Assembly: GCA_964389365.1 (NCBI GenBank)
Contig: CAYMDO010000018.1
Location: forward strand, 1 to 37,515
DNA from: UBA993 sp964389365
GTDB taxonomy: Bacteria > Bacillota > Dethiobacteria > DTU022
DNA: 37,515 nt
Direction of reading: 5' to 3'
Part shown: positions 16,231 through 24,648 of the stretch, piece after piece
Numbering within the stretch: the first letter of the stretch is position 1
How the letters are laid out: every line of letters begins with the position of its first letter
Position numbers and translations under genes: made by a program
Notes under the pieces: generated by a model
What the model was told of the DNA's origin: nothing
What the model saw: the letters and a program-made list of their open reading frames with translations, nothing else
Database searches by the model: none

Positions 16231-17118
16231 TCAGACCAATTCGCCAGTGGCAACCAGAAAAACTTTTCCGCCTACTTCAACAGAGATCCGGTCATCATTT
16301 GTCTCGGCCGCCCTCAGCATCAACAGCGAGGGGCGGCCTATTTCATAGCCCTGTTCGACCCGCAGGTCGATTTTATGCTCACCGTAATAGCGGTGCCTGA
16401 CCATGTAAGAAGCAAGGCAGCCGTTTGCGCTGCCTGTAGCCGGATCTTCCGCGATACCGTGATAATCATCAAACATCCGGGCATTAACCTGGTTGCCGGG
16501 CTGGTATGTTTCAGGACAAAAAACAAATACCGATTTTGCCTCCGCCTGGTCGATCAACTTCAGATAGCCTACCCGATCAACAGAACAAGCCCTAACCGCA
16601 TCAAGGCTAACCAACGGCACAATAATAAAGGGTAACCCGGTGGATACTTCCTGAATCGGAAAACGGCTGTCTATCAGAGCCGGGTTGATATTTAAAGCCG
16701 CCGCAACCTGGGCGGCATCAAATTTTGCGCCAAAAATCGGTGCCAGCTGTTTCATCCAGAGGATATCGGGCCGGCCTTCTTTATAACTAAAAGATACCTG
16801 AATCTGGCCCACACCCAGGTTTAGCTTTACGGTGTCAACTTCTTTTTCGATCAGGAACTGCTGGATAATAAAAGCAGTACCCAGGGTCGGGTGACCCGCA
16901 AACGGCAGTTCCCCGTCGAGTGAAAAAATGCGCACATCATAGCCGCCGTTAACCTGCCGGTCAGTTATAATGAATGTTGTTTCAGAATAGTTCATTTCCC
17001 TGGCAATATCCTGCATTTCAATCGGTGAAAGCGCTGCAGCATTCCGGATAACCGCCAGCTGATTGCCGGCATATTTAGTCTCGGCGAAGACATCCAAAAG
17101 GTATAGCGGGTAACCCAT
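16231..17118 (-). CDS. PhzF-family isomerase-like protein
   Basis: All signatures of the diaminopimelate-epimerase-fold PhzF family are present in the 295 residues: VFAETKYAGNQLAVI, the catalytic Glu in EMNYSETTFI, the first substrate loop FAGHPTLGTAF, and the second loop DPATGSANGCLASY. The enzymes are proton-shifting isomerases or epimerases; PhzF itself acts in phenazine synthesis, but most bacterial members have unknown substrates, and no phenazine genes are here. It converges on the dehydrogenase gene (stops 50 bases apart) and diverges from the acyl-CoA dehydrogenase gene. The ATG has GGGGTTG-like bases upstream, a weak ribosome binding site. Confidence 0.92.
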   Translation of the reverse strand: MGYPLYLLDVFAETKYAGNQLAVIRNAAALSPIEMQDIAREMNYSETTFIITDRQVNGGYDVRIFSLDGELPFAGHPTLGTAFIIQQFLIEKEVDTVKLNLGVGQIQVSFSYKEGRPDILWMKQLAPIFGAKFDAAQVAAALNINPALIDSRFPIQEVSTGLPFIIVPLVSLDAVRACSVDRVGYLKLIDQAEAKSVFVFCPETYQPGNQVNARMFDDYHGIAEDPATGSANGCLASYMVRHRYYGEHKIDLRVEQGYEIGRPSLLMLRAAETNDDRISVEVGGKVFLVATGELV

Positions 17119-17339
17119 TTTTCAACCCCTTCCGATACAACCGCAGTATGCGACCGATCACCTTACTATTAGACATTGCATAAGATCGCCTAGTAATCTT
17201 AACTTTATTCTCTCCATAATACAATAACCACGTTCCATTTTTCTCCTTATTAAGGTACGCTTCTGCTTTACTTATAGAACCGGCAATATTACAATTAGTA
17301 AACCTAATAAAACGTTTACCGGAAAAAAGGAGGTATAAA

Positions 17340-18479
17340 ATGGATTTTGCCCTCAGCGAAAGTCAGTTGATGATTCGCCAGATGGTCAGTGATTTTGCCT
17401 CAAAAGAGCTGGCACCACTTGCCGCCGACCTGGACAGGGAAGGCCGGTTTCCAAGCGAAATTATTAAAAAAATGGCTGCCCTTGACCTCTTTGCTTTGCC
17501 TTTCAGCGAAGAATACGGCGGTACCGGCGATGGCTACCTGGCCTATGTGGTTGCAGTTGAGGAAATTTCAAAAGCCTGTGCCTCAACCGGAATCACTTAT
17601 GCCGCGCACTGCTCGATCGGCACAGGGCCGGTTTATCTTTTTGGCACAAAAGAACAAAAGTTACAATGGGTTTCCCCCTGCGCCAGGGGCGAGATGCTGG
17701 CCGCTTTTGGCCTTACCGAGCCCGATGCGGGCTCTGATGCGGGCGGCATTAAAACTACAGCTGGTTTGGAAGGCAATCACTGGGTAATTAACGGTTCCAA
17801 ATGCTTTATAACCAATGCCAGCCACGCCGAGATGGTAATCGTTACGGCAGTTACCGAGCCAGGCCAGGGTACAAAGGGCATCAGCTCTTTTATTGTACCT
17901 ACCGATAGCTCGGGGTTTTCAGTAACCGCCCCTTATGAAAAATTAGGCCTGAAAGCTTCAGATACTGCCGAGATAATATTGGAAGATGTGCGTGTTCCGC
18001 AAGATTACCTTTTAGGTAAGCGAGGAGAAGGTTTTAAACAGTTCATGCAGGTGCTCGACGGCGGCAGGATCAGCATCGGTGCTCTATCTGTAGGTATCGC
18101 CCAGGCTTCTTTTGATGCCGCACTGGCTTATGCCAAAGAACGAAAACAGTTTGGCCAGCCTATATCAAAATTTCAGGCGATCCAATTTAAGCTGGCAGAT
18201 ATGGCCACGCGTATTGAGCTGGCGAGACTGGCAGTCTACCGTGCTGCCTGGCTAAAGGATCAGGGGAAGCCTTATACCCGCGAGTCGGCGATAGCAAAGC
18301 TTTTTGCTTCAGAGACAGCTGTCTCCGCAGCCCTTGATGCGATTCAGATCTTCGGCGGCTATGGTTATACCAAGGAGTACCCGGTCGAACGTTACCTGCG
18401 AGATGCCAAACTGATGGAGATCGGAGAAGGCACCTCGGAAATCCAAAGGTTGGTTATAGCCCGACAACTCGGTTGTTAA
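17340..18479 (+). CDS. Acyl-CoA dehydrogenase
   Basis: The 379-residue protein has the full acyl-CoA dehydrogenase layout. FAD and substrate contacts are AAFGLTEPDAGSDAGG and KCFITNASHA; later motifs are ALAYAKERKQFGQPI, then QIFGGYGYTKEYPVERYLRDAK, and the catalytic Glu in GEGTSEIQRLVIARQLG. This Glu position is the one used in short- and medium-chain enzymes (butyryl-CoA type). It would oxidise an acyl-CoA to the 2-enoyl-CoA with electrons passing to an ETF. No etfAB, thiolase or crotonase gene is nearby, so it is a stand-alone gene. AAGGAGG lies 8 bases before the ATG. Confidence 0.95.
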   Translation: MDFALSESQLMIRQMVSDFASKELAPLAADLDREGRFPSEIIKKMAALDLFALPFSEEYGGTGDGYLAYVVAVEEISKACASTGITYAAHCSIGTGPVYLFGTKEQKLQWVSPCARGEMLAAFGLTEPDAGSDAGGIKTTAGLEGNHWVINGSKCFITNASHAEMVIVTAVTEPGQGTKGISSFIVPTDSSGFSVTAPYEKLGLKASDTAEIILEDVRVPQDYLLGKRGEGFKQFMQVLDGGRISIGALSVGIAQASFDAALAYAKERKQFGQPISKFQAIQFKLADMATRIELARLAVYRAAWLKDQGKPYTRESAIAKLFASETAVSAALDAIQIFGGYGYTKEYPVERYLRDAKLMEIGEGTSEIQRLVIARQLGC

Positions 18480-18570
18480 CCGGTATAATACCGAGGCGGG
18501 CCATTGGTTTAAGCCTTCACAATAGCCGGGATAACAACCGGGCATTGAGCGTACTAAGTTAATATAAACC

Positions 18571-18607
18571 AGCAGCCCCTCTGCTTGAATACGGCAGAGG
18601 GGCTGCT
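18571..18607. terminator. Bidirectional hairpin between convergent genes
   Basis: AGCAGCCCCTCTGC and GCAGAGGGGCTGCT form a perfect 14-bp stem with a 9-base loop. It stands between the convergent acyl-CoA dehydrogenase gene (+) and the receiver-signal peptidase gene (-). The T-runs on both sides are weak, but the position and stem strength fit termination of both transcripts. Confidence 0.7.
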
Positions 18608-18630
18608 TAGTACTATTCGCCTTTAGCTAT

Positions 18631-20256
18631 TTAACGGTAACTGCTTCTTCTGCCCAGCTTCCTGCCGGCGGATAAGTGCCGGAAAATTTTGATCAGCTGG
18701 TAAACAATGATAACCACGCCGGGTACAAAAATTAACAAAATTAAACCCTGGCTGGTCTGGACATAATCGACCATTTTGCCGTAATAAGGTATTGAAACAA
18801 GCACTTTTCCCACCACTTCTTCAGCCGGCACCAGTGTGGTTTGCTCCGCTCCTGCACCATCGCTGCTGGTCAGAAACTTTAAACCTTCTTCGCGCTTGAT
18901 TTCCACTACCCGCTGGGTTTCAATAGCATTGGAGCTGCCCGGTGAATTATAGCTGATAATATCACCCAGCGATATCGAAGTTATATCCGCTGAACGTGCT
19001 ACAGCCAGGCTGCCGGGGTTTGCATCGGTACGAAGATCATCATCCTGCATTACATAAAATGTAAATCCCCCCACACTCGGCGGCCCTTCTGCCACCCGGT
19101 TGTGAATCAGGAAAAATGATAAAGAAGCCATCATCAGGAGCAACAATGCCAGTACAATATTCATGATGGCCGAAATAAAGCGTGACGCACCCGAGGGCTC
19201 ATCGTCTTCTTCATAATCTTCTTCCAGATCGTCTTCTTCCGCATCGCCAAGAAAACGGTTAAGCAAGTCTTCATTTAAACTGGCAGCCGTTTCTGTTTCC
19301 TTTTCGCGCAGGTACTGATCAGCCGATTCGCCGGGCATATAATCTTTTATGGAGATATTTACATCTCGCTCCGGCCTCTCCGGGATGTCATCAAACTCGT
19401 CAAATATCGGGGGCACTGCCGGAATGCTCGTTTGTTCCGGGGTTTTTTCAAACTTCTCTTCCAGGTTATTATCTTCCAGAAAAATATCATTAAAATAATC
19501 CTCACCCGGCAATTTTTCGCCCTGTTGCGATTCCAGAGCTGCTTTCCGATCAAAGCTGTAGACCGGCTCATCTTTATCAAGCAAACTAAAACGCTCACTG
19601 AAAAGATCGTCAGTAGGGGTATCCTTGTAAGGAGTCCCCGTATGCCCAAGCATTCCCGGATCAAAACCGGCCTGATCAGTAAGTTCCGGTTCAGGCTCAC
19701 CCCTGCCGGTATCCTCAAAATTTTCTGCTGCTGATTTGCTGTAATAATCTTCTCCGGGACAGGGAGAGAAAAAATCTGCGTCATTGTTTCTTGTCTCTTT
19801 TGATTCCTCGAATAAGGATGGTGATGTGCCGGAACTCTTATGCCCGAAAGTAATTTCAGGCTCATAAGACCCTGGCGGTTTATTATACCGTTTCCTGCGG
19901 GTGGTAATAAGGATCCTGGCCGCAAACTCATCATCGGAAACCGGTTTAGCGATATAATCATCCACGAGGCTTCTTTCAATGGCATGGTATAACTGTTCAT
20001 AGTAACCCGGATCAATCAACGCCAAAATATAGGTTTCGGGGCATTTTTCACGCAGTGTTTCAATCAGATCCACTTTACCCTCTTTAACCATATCAAAATC
20101 AATGATTACCAGCTCGGGCTTAAGTTTTTCAGATATTTTCAGCAAGGTTGCCGGGGAAAAACAGTTAACTATGTCTTCTTCGGGTAAAACCTGGTCAATC
20201 ATTCTCTGCAGGTTTTCGGAAGAAACATAGTTGTAATCAACCAAAAAGAGATACAC
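18631..20256 (-). CDS. Receiver domain fused to a catalytically dead SipW-like signal peptidase
   Basis: This 541-residue protein starts with a response-regulator receiver fold, MYLFLVDYNYVSS, with phosphoacceptor Asp in LVIIDFDMV (residue 53) and the conserved Lys in YIAKPVSDDE. An acidic, low-complexity linker follows (DAEEDDLEEDYEEDDEPSG near the membrane). Then come a membrane helix (IMNIVLALLLLMMASLSFFLI), a SipW-like domain and a second helix (GLILLIFVPGVVIIVY). Compared with its neighbour, the catalytic Ser is replaced: SGSM has become DDDL. The His is replaced as well, THRVV becoming TQRVV. It therefore looks like a pseudo-enzyme. The start is GTG with GAGGAGG upstream. It is the last gene of the set and is separated from its active relative by a hairpin. 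Confidence 0.88.
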   Translation of the reverse strand: MYLFLVDYNYVSSENLQRMIDQVLPEEDIVNCFSPATLLKISEKLKPELVIIDFDMVKEGKVDLIETLREKCPETYILALIDPGYYEQLYHAIERSLVDDYIAKPVSDDEFAARILITTRRKRYNKPPGSYEPEITFGHKSSGTSPSLFEESKETRNNDADFFSPCPGEDYYSKSAAENFEDTGRGEPEPELTDQAGFDPGMLGHTGTPYKDTPTDDLFSERFSLLDKDEPVYSFDRKAALESQQGEKLPGEDYFNDIFLEDNNLEEKFEKTPEQTSIPAVPPIFDEFDDIPERPERDVNISIKDYMPGESADQYLREKETETAASLNEDLLNRFLGDAEEDDLEEDYEEDDEPSGASRFISAIMNIVLALLLLMMASLSFFLIHNRVAEGPPSVGGFTFYVMQDDDLRTDANPGSLAVARSADITSISLGDIISYNSPGSSNAIETQRVVEIKREEGLKFLTSSDGAGAEQTTLVPAEEVVGKVLVSIPYYGKMVDYVQTSQGLILLIFVPGVVIIVYQLIKIFRHLSAGRKLGRRSSYR

Positions 20257-20348
20257 TTGGCATCCTCCTCAAATAGACCGGTTTTTCACATTATAACAGA
20301 TACTATTCATAAAATTCTACCCACTGCCATTTATTCCACTATAAATTG

Positions 20349-20376
20349 AAAGGGTCCCCCGAAACGGGGGACCTTT
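20349..20376 (-). terminator. Hairpin between the two receiver-signal peptidase genes
   Basis: On the minus strand AAAGGTCCCCC and GGGGGACCCTTT pair around a short GTTTC loop, followed by CAATTT. It lies 28 bases after the stop of the first gene. It would terminate or partly attenuate transcription into the second gene. Confidence 0.7.
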
Positions 20377-20404
20377 AATCAGCATAAAAGAAAGATGCCT
20401 GAGG

Positions 20405-22474
20405 TTAAAATCCGAAATCCTCGAGACTGCGCTCATGTTCACTGCCGGGGAGCGGCATCCGGTTACCTGCTGCCGGTGAAGCATAAAAAGAGCCGGACGA
20501 AGCAGGCCCGGTCGCAGCGCTGCCGCTGCTAAGCTGCTTAACTTTAGCTTCAACCATATGCTTAAAAAGACGCCTTAGCTCGATCATGATTATAAAAAGC
20601 CCGGGGATGAAGATCAGCATTATCAGGCCCTGCCTGGTCTGGGCATACCCGAACAGGTAGCCGATGTACGGAACCGACCCGGTTACCCGGCCCACAACAT
20701 TTTCAGATGGTACCGGGTTCGGGTCATTGATGTTGTTGGCATCGCCACGGGTGACAAAGCTTAACCCGTTATCCCGTATCATACCCACTACCCGGTGTGT
20801 GGTCAGTCGGGTTGAGTCGCCCGAACTGCGGAAGGTGATAATATCTCCTTCCGCGATTTCAGCTGGTTCGGTCGGTTTTACAAAAACTATGCTGCCGGTA
20901 TCAAAAGCGGGATTCATGCTGCCGCTTAAAACCACGTAAACCTGGTAGCCGGCAACAGCCGGAGACCCACCGCTAAGCCTGTTCTGGATTAAAAAGAATG
21001 AAAGACCGACCATGACAAAAAGCAGCAATGCTGTTGCCAGGTTGCCTGCTGCCCGCAAAAATTTGCTTCCGCTGCGTTCGGGTTTTGCTGCAAGTGATTT
21101 CTGTTCGGTTATTAGAGTTTTCTGCGGATGTCCTTTCTGCTTTTTTGGTTTTCCCGGAACCGCCTGCAGATCAGTAAAAATAGCTTCTAATTCGCCTGCC
21201 GGTATGGAAGACGCTGCGTCCTGTTTACGGGCAAAAGGCAAATACTCTACCTTGGCCTCTTTGCCTTTTTTTGCTGTCAGTTCAACTGAAACCCTTTTTT
21301 GTTTTTTCGCGGGGCTGCCGAAATCGCCGAATAGCTCTTCAAAGGAACTTCGATCGACGGCGCTCTCAACGGTGGCCATGCCAAAAAGTTCTTTATCGTC
21401 GATCAGGGGTTTCTTATCCTCAGGCAGTTCAGGCTCTTTTTCAAAAACAGTTTCCGGTTTGCCTAGATCAACCTGAGGAATAGCTCCTTCAGATATTTGA
21501 ATGGCCTCCGCTTGGCGTTCTGCAATCGGCTCGCGGTTAAATAAATTGTCAAAGCAAGCCGAATCCGGCACAATACCAGGTTTTTGTTTAAGATCCTCGG
21601 TGCTAACAAAAGAACCGCCGGCAGTTTTTACGACTTCAATATCTTCCATATTATCGACCAATAAAAAAGCTTCATCAATTAAGCCATATTTTGGCTGTTC
21701 GTCATTGACAGCCGTCTCAGATGCGGAAATAGTTACCGGCGTCTCAAGATCGGGGGCAAAATCAATATGAGGCTGACCTTCGGCCTCCAGCATTACCGCC
21801 GGTTCCTCGTTCAGATCAACTTGCAGGGAGTCAGCGGCATCGCCGCTGTTATCAGTACCGGTTCCGGGCCAGGAAAAATCAGATTCCGGGAGCGGCGTAA
21901 GATCCGGCAGGTCCGGACCTGTTTCTTCCGCTATTTCAACGCTACTTTCAGGCTGCCCGACCCCATTTTCAAACTGCTTGTTAAAAAACCCGACCAATTC
22001 TTCAAACATCAACTTGCTGTCGGCAGCGGTTTCTTCATGCACGGGAGGAGTTTTCTGCTCCGGTTCGGCAGCAACATCCCAAGCCTCTAGCCTGGCGCTG
22101 CCACGGCTGCTTTGGTGCTGAAGCCCCATCTTGATCCGCAGCAAAACATCTTCGCGCTGCAGAGGCTTAATCATGTAGTTATCAATTCCGTCTTCAATAG
22201 CCCGGTGCAACATACTGTAGTGATCAGGGTCAATAAAAGCCAGGATGTAAGCCCCGGCACTGTGGCGGCGCAGTTGTCTAACAATATTTACAGATTCATC
22301 AATAAATAGATCAAAATCAACGATAACAATATCCGGGTTAATTTTCTCGGCAATATCAAGCAGGGCGGAAGCAGAAGAACAGTTCACTATTTCGCAACTG
22401 ATCCTGTACTTGTCCAGCAGGTTCTTGATCTCCCGTGATGAGATGAAATTATTTTCTGCCAAAAGTAGGTACAA
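20405..22474 (-). CDS. Receiver domain fused to an active-type SipW signal peptidase I
   Basis: The 689-residue protein has three parts. Residues 1-115 are a receiver domain: MYLLLAENNFISS, phosphoacceptor Asp53 in IVIVDFDLF, Lys103 in YMIKPLQ. Residues 116-475 are an acidic linker without recognised domains. The last part is an ER/SipW-type signal peptidase between two membrane helices (LATALLLFVMVGLSFFLI and GLIMLIFIPGLFIIMI). The catalytic set is visible: Ser near 519 in VLSGSMNPAF, His near 560 in TTHRVVG, Asp near 578 in TRGDANNINDPNPV. SipW-type enzymes remove the signals of TasA-like proteins, two of which are encoded just upstream. The receiver would face the cytoplasm and the active site the outside. 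It starts at TTG with AGAGGTGAT upstream, after a c-di-GMP-I riboswitch. Confidence 0.92.
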   Translation of the reverse strand: MYLLLAENNFISSREIKNLLDKYRISCEIVNCSSASALLDIAEKINPDIVIVDFDLFIDESVNIVRQLRRHSAGAYILAFIDPDHYSMLHRAIEDGIDNYMIKPLQREDVLLRIKMGLQHQSSRGSARLEAWDVAAEPEQKTPPVHEETAADSKLMFEELVGFFNKQFENGVGQPESSVEIAEETGPDLPDLTPLPESDFSWPGTGTDNSGDAADSLQVDLNEEPAVMLEAEGQPHIDFAPDLETPVTISASETAVNDEQPKYGLIDEAFLLVDNMEDIEVVKTAGGSFVSTEDLKQKPGIVPDSACFDNLFNREPIAERQAEAIQISEGAIPQVDLGKPETVFEKEPELPEDKKPLIDDKELFGMATVESAVDRSSFEELFGDFGSPAKKQKRVSVELTAKKGKEAKVEYLPFARKQDAASSIPAGELEAIFTDLQAVPGKPKKQKGHPQKTLITEQKSLAAKPERSGSKFLRAAGNLATALLLFVMVGLSFFLIQNRLSGGSPAVAGYQVYVVLSGSMNPAFDTGSIVFVKPTEPAEIAEGDIITFRSSGDSTRLTTHRVVGMIRDNGLSFVTRGDANNINDPNPVPSENVVGRVTGSVPYIGYLFGYAQTRQGLIMLIFIPGLFIIMIELRRLFKHMVEAKVKQLSSGSAATGPASSGSFYASPAAGNRMPLPGSEHERSLEDFGF

Positions 22475-22511
22475 AAGATCACCTCTTTGTAACCCTATTT
22501 ATGAGAAGAAA

Positions 22512-22613
22512 AACACCTGTTTCGGTCGGCCAGGCTGTCATAGCTCCGGAGAGCCTTAGACCCTGTAGCTTTGCGCCCCATCCTTTCGGCTGGTTTGCCC
22601 TGTCGATCAGGTT
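22512..22613 (-). promoter_or_regulatory. Cyclic di-GMP-I riboswitch before the receiver-signal peptidase gene
   Basis: On the minus strand, AACCTG and CAGGTGTT close the element. Inside are GGGCAAACCAGCCGAAAGG (first arm with GAAA loop), then GGGGCGCAAAGC, ACAGGGTCTAAGG, a second arm CTCTCCGGAG and TATGACAGCCTGGCCGACCGAA. This is a canonical GEMM-I core. The TTG start of the gene is 38 bases after the 3' strand of the closing stem, with the ribosome binding site inside that gap. Confidence 0.94.
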
Positions 22614-22632
22614 CGGCAACGATTACATGCTA

Positions 22633-22661
22633 AATATACATTATTTAGTTTTTTTTGTCAA
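22633..22661 (-). promoter_or_regulatory. Promoter of the receiver-signal peptidase gene
   Basis: On the minus strand a perfect TTGACA (22656-22661) and TATATT (22633-22638) are separated by exactly 17 bp. Transcription would begin near 22626, about 13 bases before the riboswitch. It lies just after the stop of the surface-protein gene, so the signal peptidase gene has its own start of transcription. Confidence 0.8.
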
Positions 22662-22692
22662 TACTTTTTTTGGTTATTTTACTATTTTAAGC

Positions 22693-24519
22693 TTAAATTT
22701 GCATTGATCTGCCTTTTTTATCTTCAGTTCCCTTTTTTAAGAGCATCCCCACAGCAATGAATACGAAACCAATCAGGAAGATAAACATCGGCATACCGCC
22801 CGTCCTGGGCAGCGGAGGGCTGACTTTTGGCCCTTCGGGCGGCACGATAATAACCGGGGTTTCCGGCTCTACCTCAGGTTCCTCCGGTTCAATTTCTTCT
22901 TCCGCAGGCGGCAGGGAAAAACCAAAATAATGACTGGGATCCCTGTCGGTCACAGGCTTTCCGGTTGCCGATACTCCGGTTACAGTGCCGATGTTTGCGT
23001 ACTGCCCGGCAACGGCAGCGCCGGTTGCCCGGTATGTCCAAATCTCGTTCGGCTGTAAAACATTATCCATACTTATATCGCCGCTTACGTAAACGGGCGT
23101 CACACCAATCCGGTTATCGGTTACCACTATATTATATAAAGGTATCGTATTCGGGTTGGCAACCACATAGGTCCAGGTCACATTGCTGCCGACCAGGACC
23201 TGCGGCCCGGCCGGCAGATCGGCATCGAACCCGTTGGTATATTTTTCAATATCAATCTCGGTTTCATGCGTGGTAATCCCGTAGTAATGGCTTGGGTCGC
23301 TGTCGGTCACATTGGGGCCGCTCGGCGGTGTGCCGACTACGGTACCAATATTCGAGTATTGGCCGGCCACAGCAACGCCGGTTGCCCGGTAGAGCCAGCT
23401 TTCGCCCGGCTGTAATACGCTGTCGCCATTATCGCCGCTGACATATAAGGGGTTCACCCCCGCGCGGTTATCAGATACAAATATATTGCGTAAAGGTACA
23501 GCGCCTGTATTGGTAACCATGTAAGTCCAGGTTACAGCGCCACCAACAGGCATATAAGGTCCGGTCGGCGTGTCGGCATCGACCCCGTTGGTTGCTTTTT
23601 CGATATTTATTGACGGTACATTTGTAGTAAGGCCATAATAATGGCTTGGATCCCTATCGGTCACATTCGGCCCTGTCGGCGGAGTGCCCACCACAGTCCC
23701 TAAATTAACATACTGGCCGGCCACAGCAATGCCGGTTGCCCGGTAAATCCATTTTTCAGCGGGCTGCAGAACCCCGTCGGCATTAGTATCGCCGCTGACA
23801 TATACCGGATTAACACCTGCCCGGTTATCGGTAACTGTGACATTGCGTAAAGGTACATGACCTGGATTGGTAACCTCGTAAGTCCAGGTTACGGCGCCAC
23901 CAACAGGTATATAAGGTCCGGTCGGTGTGTCGGCATCGACCCCGTTGGTGTATTTTTTGATATTGATGGCTGGTATCGGCGTATCCTGACAGACGGAAAC
24001 AAAAATTAATTCTGCTTCAAGAAAAGCGCCCTGGTATTCATTTCCGGTGGTCGGGCCCAGAAGAATTATAATGAAGTCAAGTAAGACATCATCGCCCTGA
24101 GCCATCGGTACCAGGTACTCAAAATCTTCAATGAGAAGCGGATCCCCGGGGGATGCCCCTCCAACCATCGGTCCTTCATATAAAACCTGATCTCCCCGCA
24201 TCACGATCAGCTCTAACTGCTCAAAAAGGTTAAAATCTTCATCAGGGTACAGCGGATCACTGTCAATATGAATCAATGAAAAGTAGATTTTACCAGGAGA
24301 TGGGCCGGTTTTTGTTATCGTTACGGTTTTCTTATATGTATCTCCCGGATTCATATTGCCTAGCTGAAAAAGGAATTCTTTCGGATCAACCTCAAAAGCA
24401 CAGCCCCTGATATCATTAAGCTCCAAAGCCCAGGTGAAAAGAGGCTGGAACATCAGCGCCAGGCTGAAGATAACCAACAGTGAGCCGATTATAACCATTT
24501 TTGAGCTGTGCCTAATCAT
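22693..24519 (-). CDS. LPxTG-type surface protein with three DUF11-like repeats
   Basis: The 608-residue protein has a signal segment (MVIIGSLLVIFSLALMFQPLF), then an N-terminal beta domain with CAFEVDPKEF and GNMNPGDTYKKTVTI that recalls the start of TasA-like folds. Three repeats of about 115 residues follow. Each has the pattern INI-K-TNGVDADTPTGP, then VTWTY-VTN, then VTDNRAGV-P-YVSGD and VVGTPPTGPNVTD-DPSHYYG. A proline/glutamate-rich spacer leads to LPRTG, a hydrophobic stretch and KKGTEDKK, which is a sortase signal. It would be bound to peptidoglycan outside the cell, a natural anchor for the TasA-like fibre encoded just upstream. The ATG at 24519 is chosen because GGAG lies nine bases before it; an in-frame TTG 15 bases earlier overlaps that site. 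No sortase gene is in the window. Confidence 0.88.
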   Translation of the reverse strand: MIRHSSKMVIIGSLLVIFSLALMFQPLFTWALELNDIRGCAFEVDPKEFLFQLGNMNPGDTYKKTVTITKTGPSPGKIYFSLIHIDSDPLYPDEDFNLFEQLELIVMRGDQVLYEGPMVGGASPGDPLLIEDFEYLVPMAQGDDVLLDFIIILLGPTTGNEYQGAFLEAELIFVSVCQDTPIPAINIKKYTNGVDADTPTGPYIPVGGAVTWTYEVTNPGHVPLRNVTVTDNRAGVNPVYVSGDTNADGVLQPAEKWIYRATGIAVAGQYVNLGTVVGTPPTGPNVTDRDPSHYYGLTTNVPSINIEKATNGVDADTPTGPYMPVGGAVTWTYMVTNTGAVPLRNIFVSDNRAGVNPLYVSGDNGDSVLQPGESWLYRATGVAVAGQYSNIGTVVGTPPSGPNVTDSDPSHYYGITTHETEIDIEKYTNGFDADLPAGPQVLVGSNVTWTYVVANPNTIPLYNIVVTDNRIGVTPVYVSGDISMDNVLQPNEIWTYRATGAAVAGQYANIGTVTGVSATGKPVTDRDPSHYFGFSLPPAEEEIEPEEPEVEPETPVIIVPPEGPKVSPPLPRTGGMPMFIFLIGFVFIAVGMLLKKGTEDKKGRSMQI

Positions 24520-24547
24520 TATTTCTTGCTCCAAACTTTTTAAATTC

Positions 24548-24571
24548 GGGGCGGAGCCGAAACCCCGCCCC
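24548..24571. terminator. GC-rich hairpin between the tasA-like and surface-protein genes
   Basis: GGGGCGG and CCGCCCC form a strong stem. The T-run follows it on the plus strand only (CTTTTTC); on the minus strand, the direction of the genes, no T-run follows. It is therefore more likely a transcript-stabilising or partial attenuating hairpin that favours the tasA-like message than a full terminator. Confidence 0.5.
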
Positions 24572-24648
24572 TTTTTCTTCCACTACTCAGGCTGACAATA
24601 AGTTAATAAGTCAGTAGCCTGACTTGCTATCGATTGGCAAAATATACC

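Noticed and set aside
24548..24571. Full terminator between the TasA-like and LPxTG genes.
   Set aside because: The T-run lies on the plus strand only, so complete termination of the minus-strand transcript is doubtful; listed as a hairpin instead.
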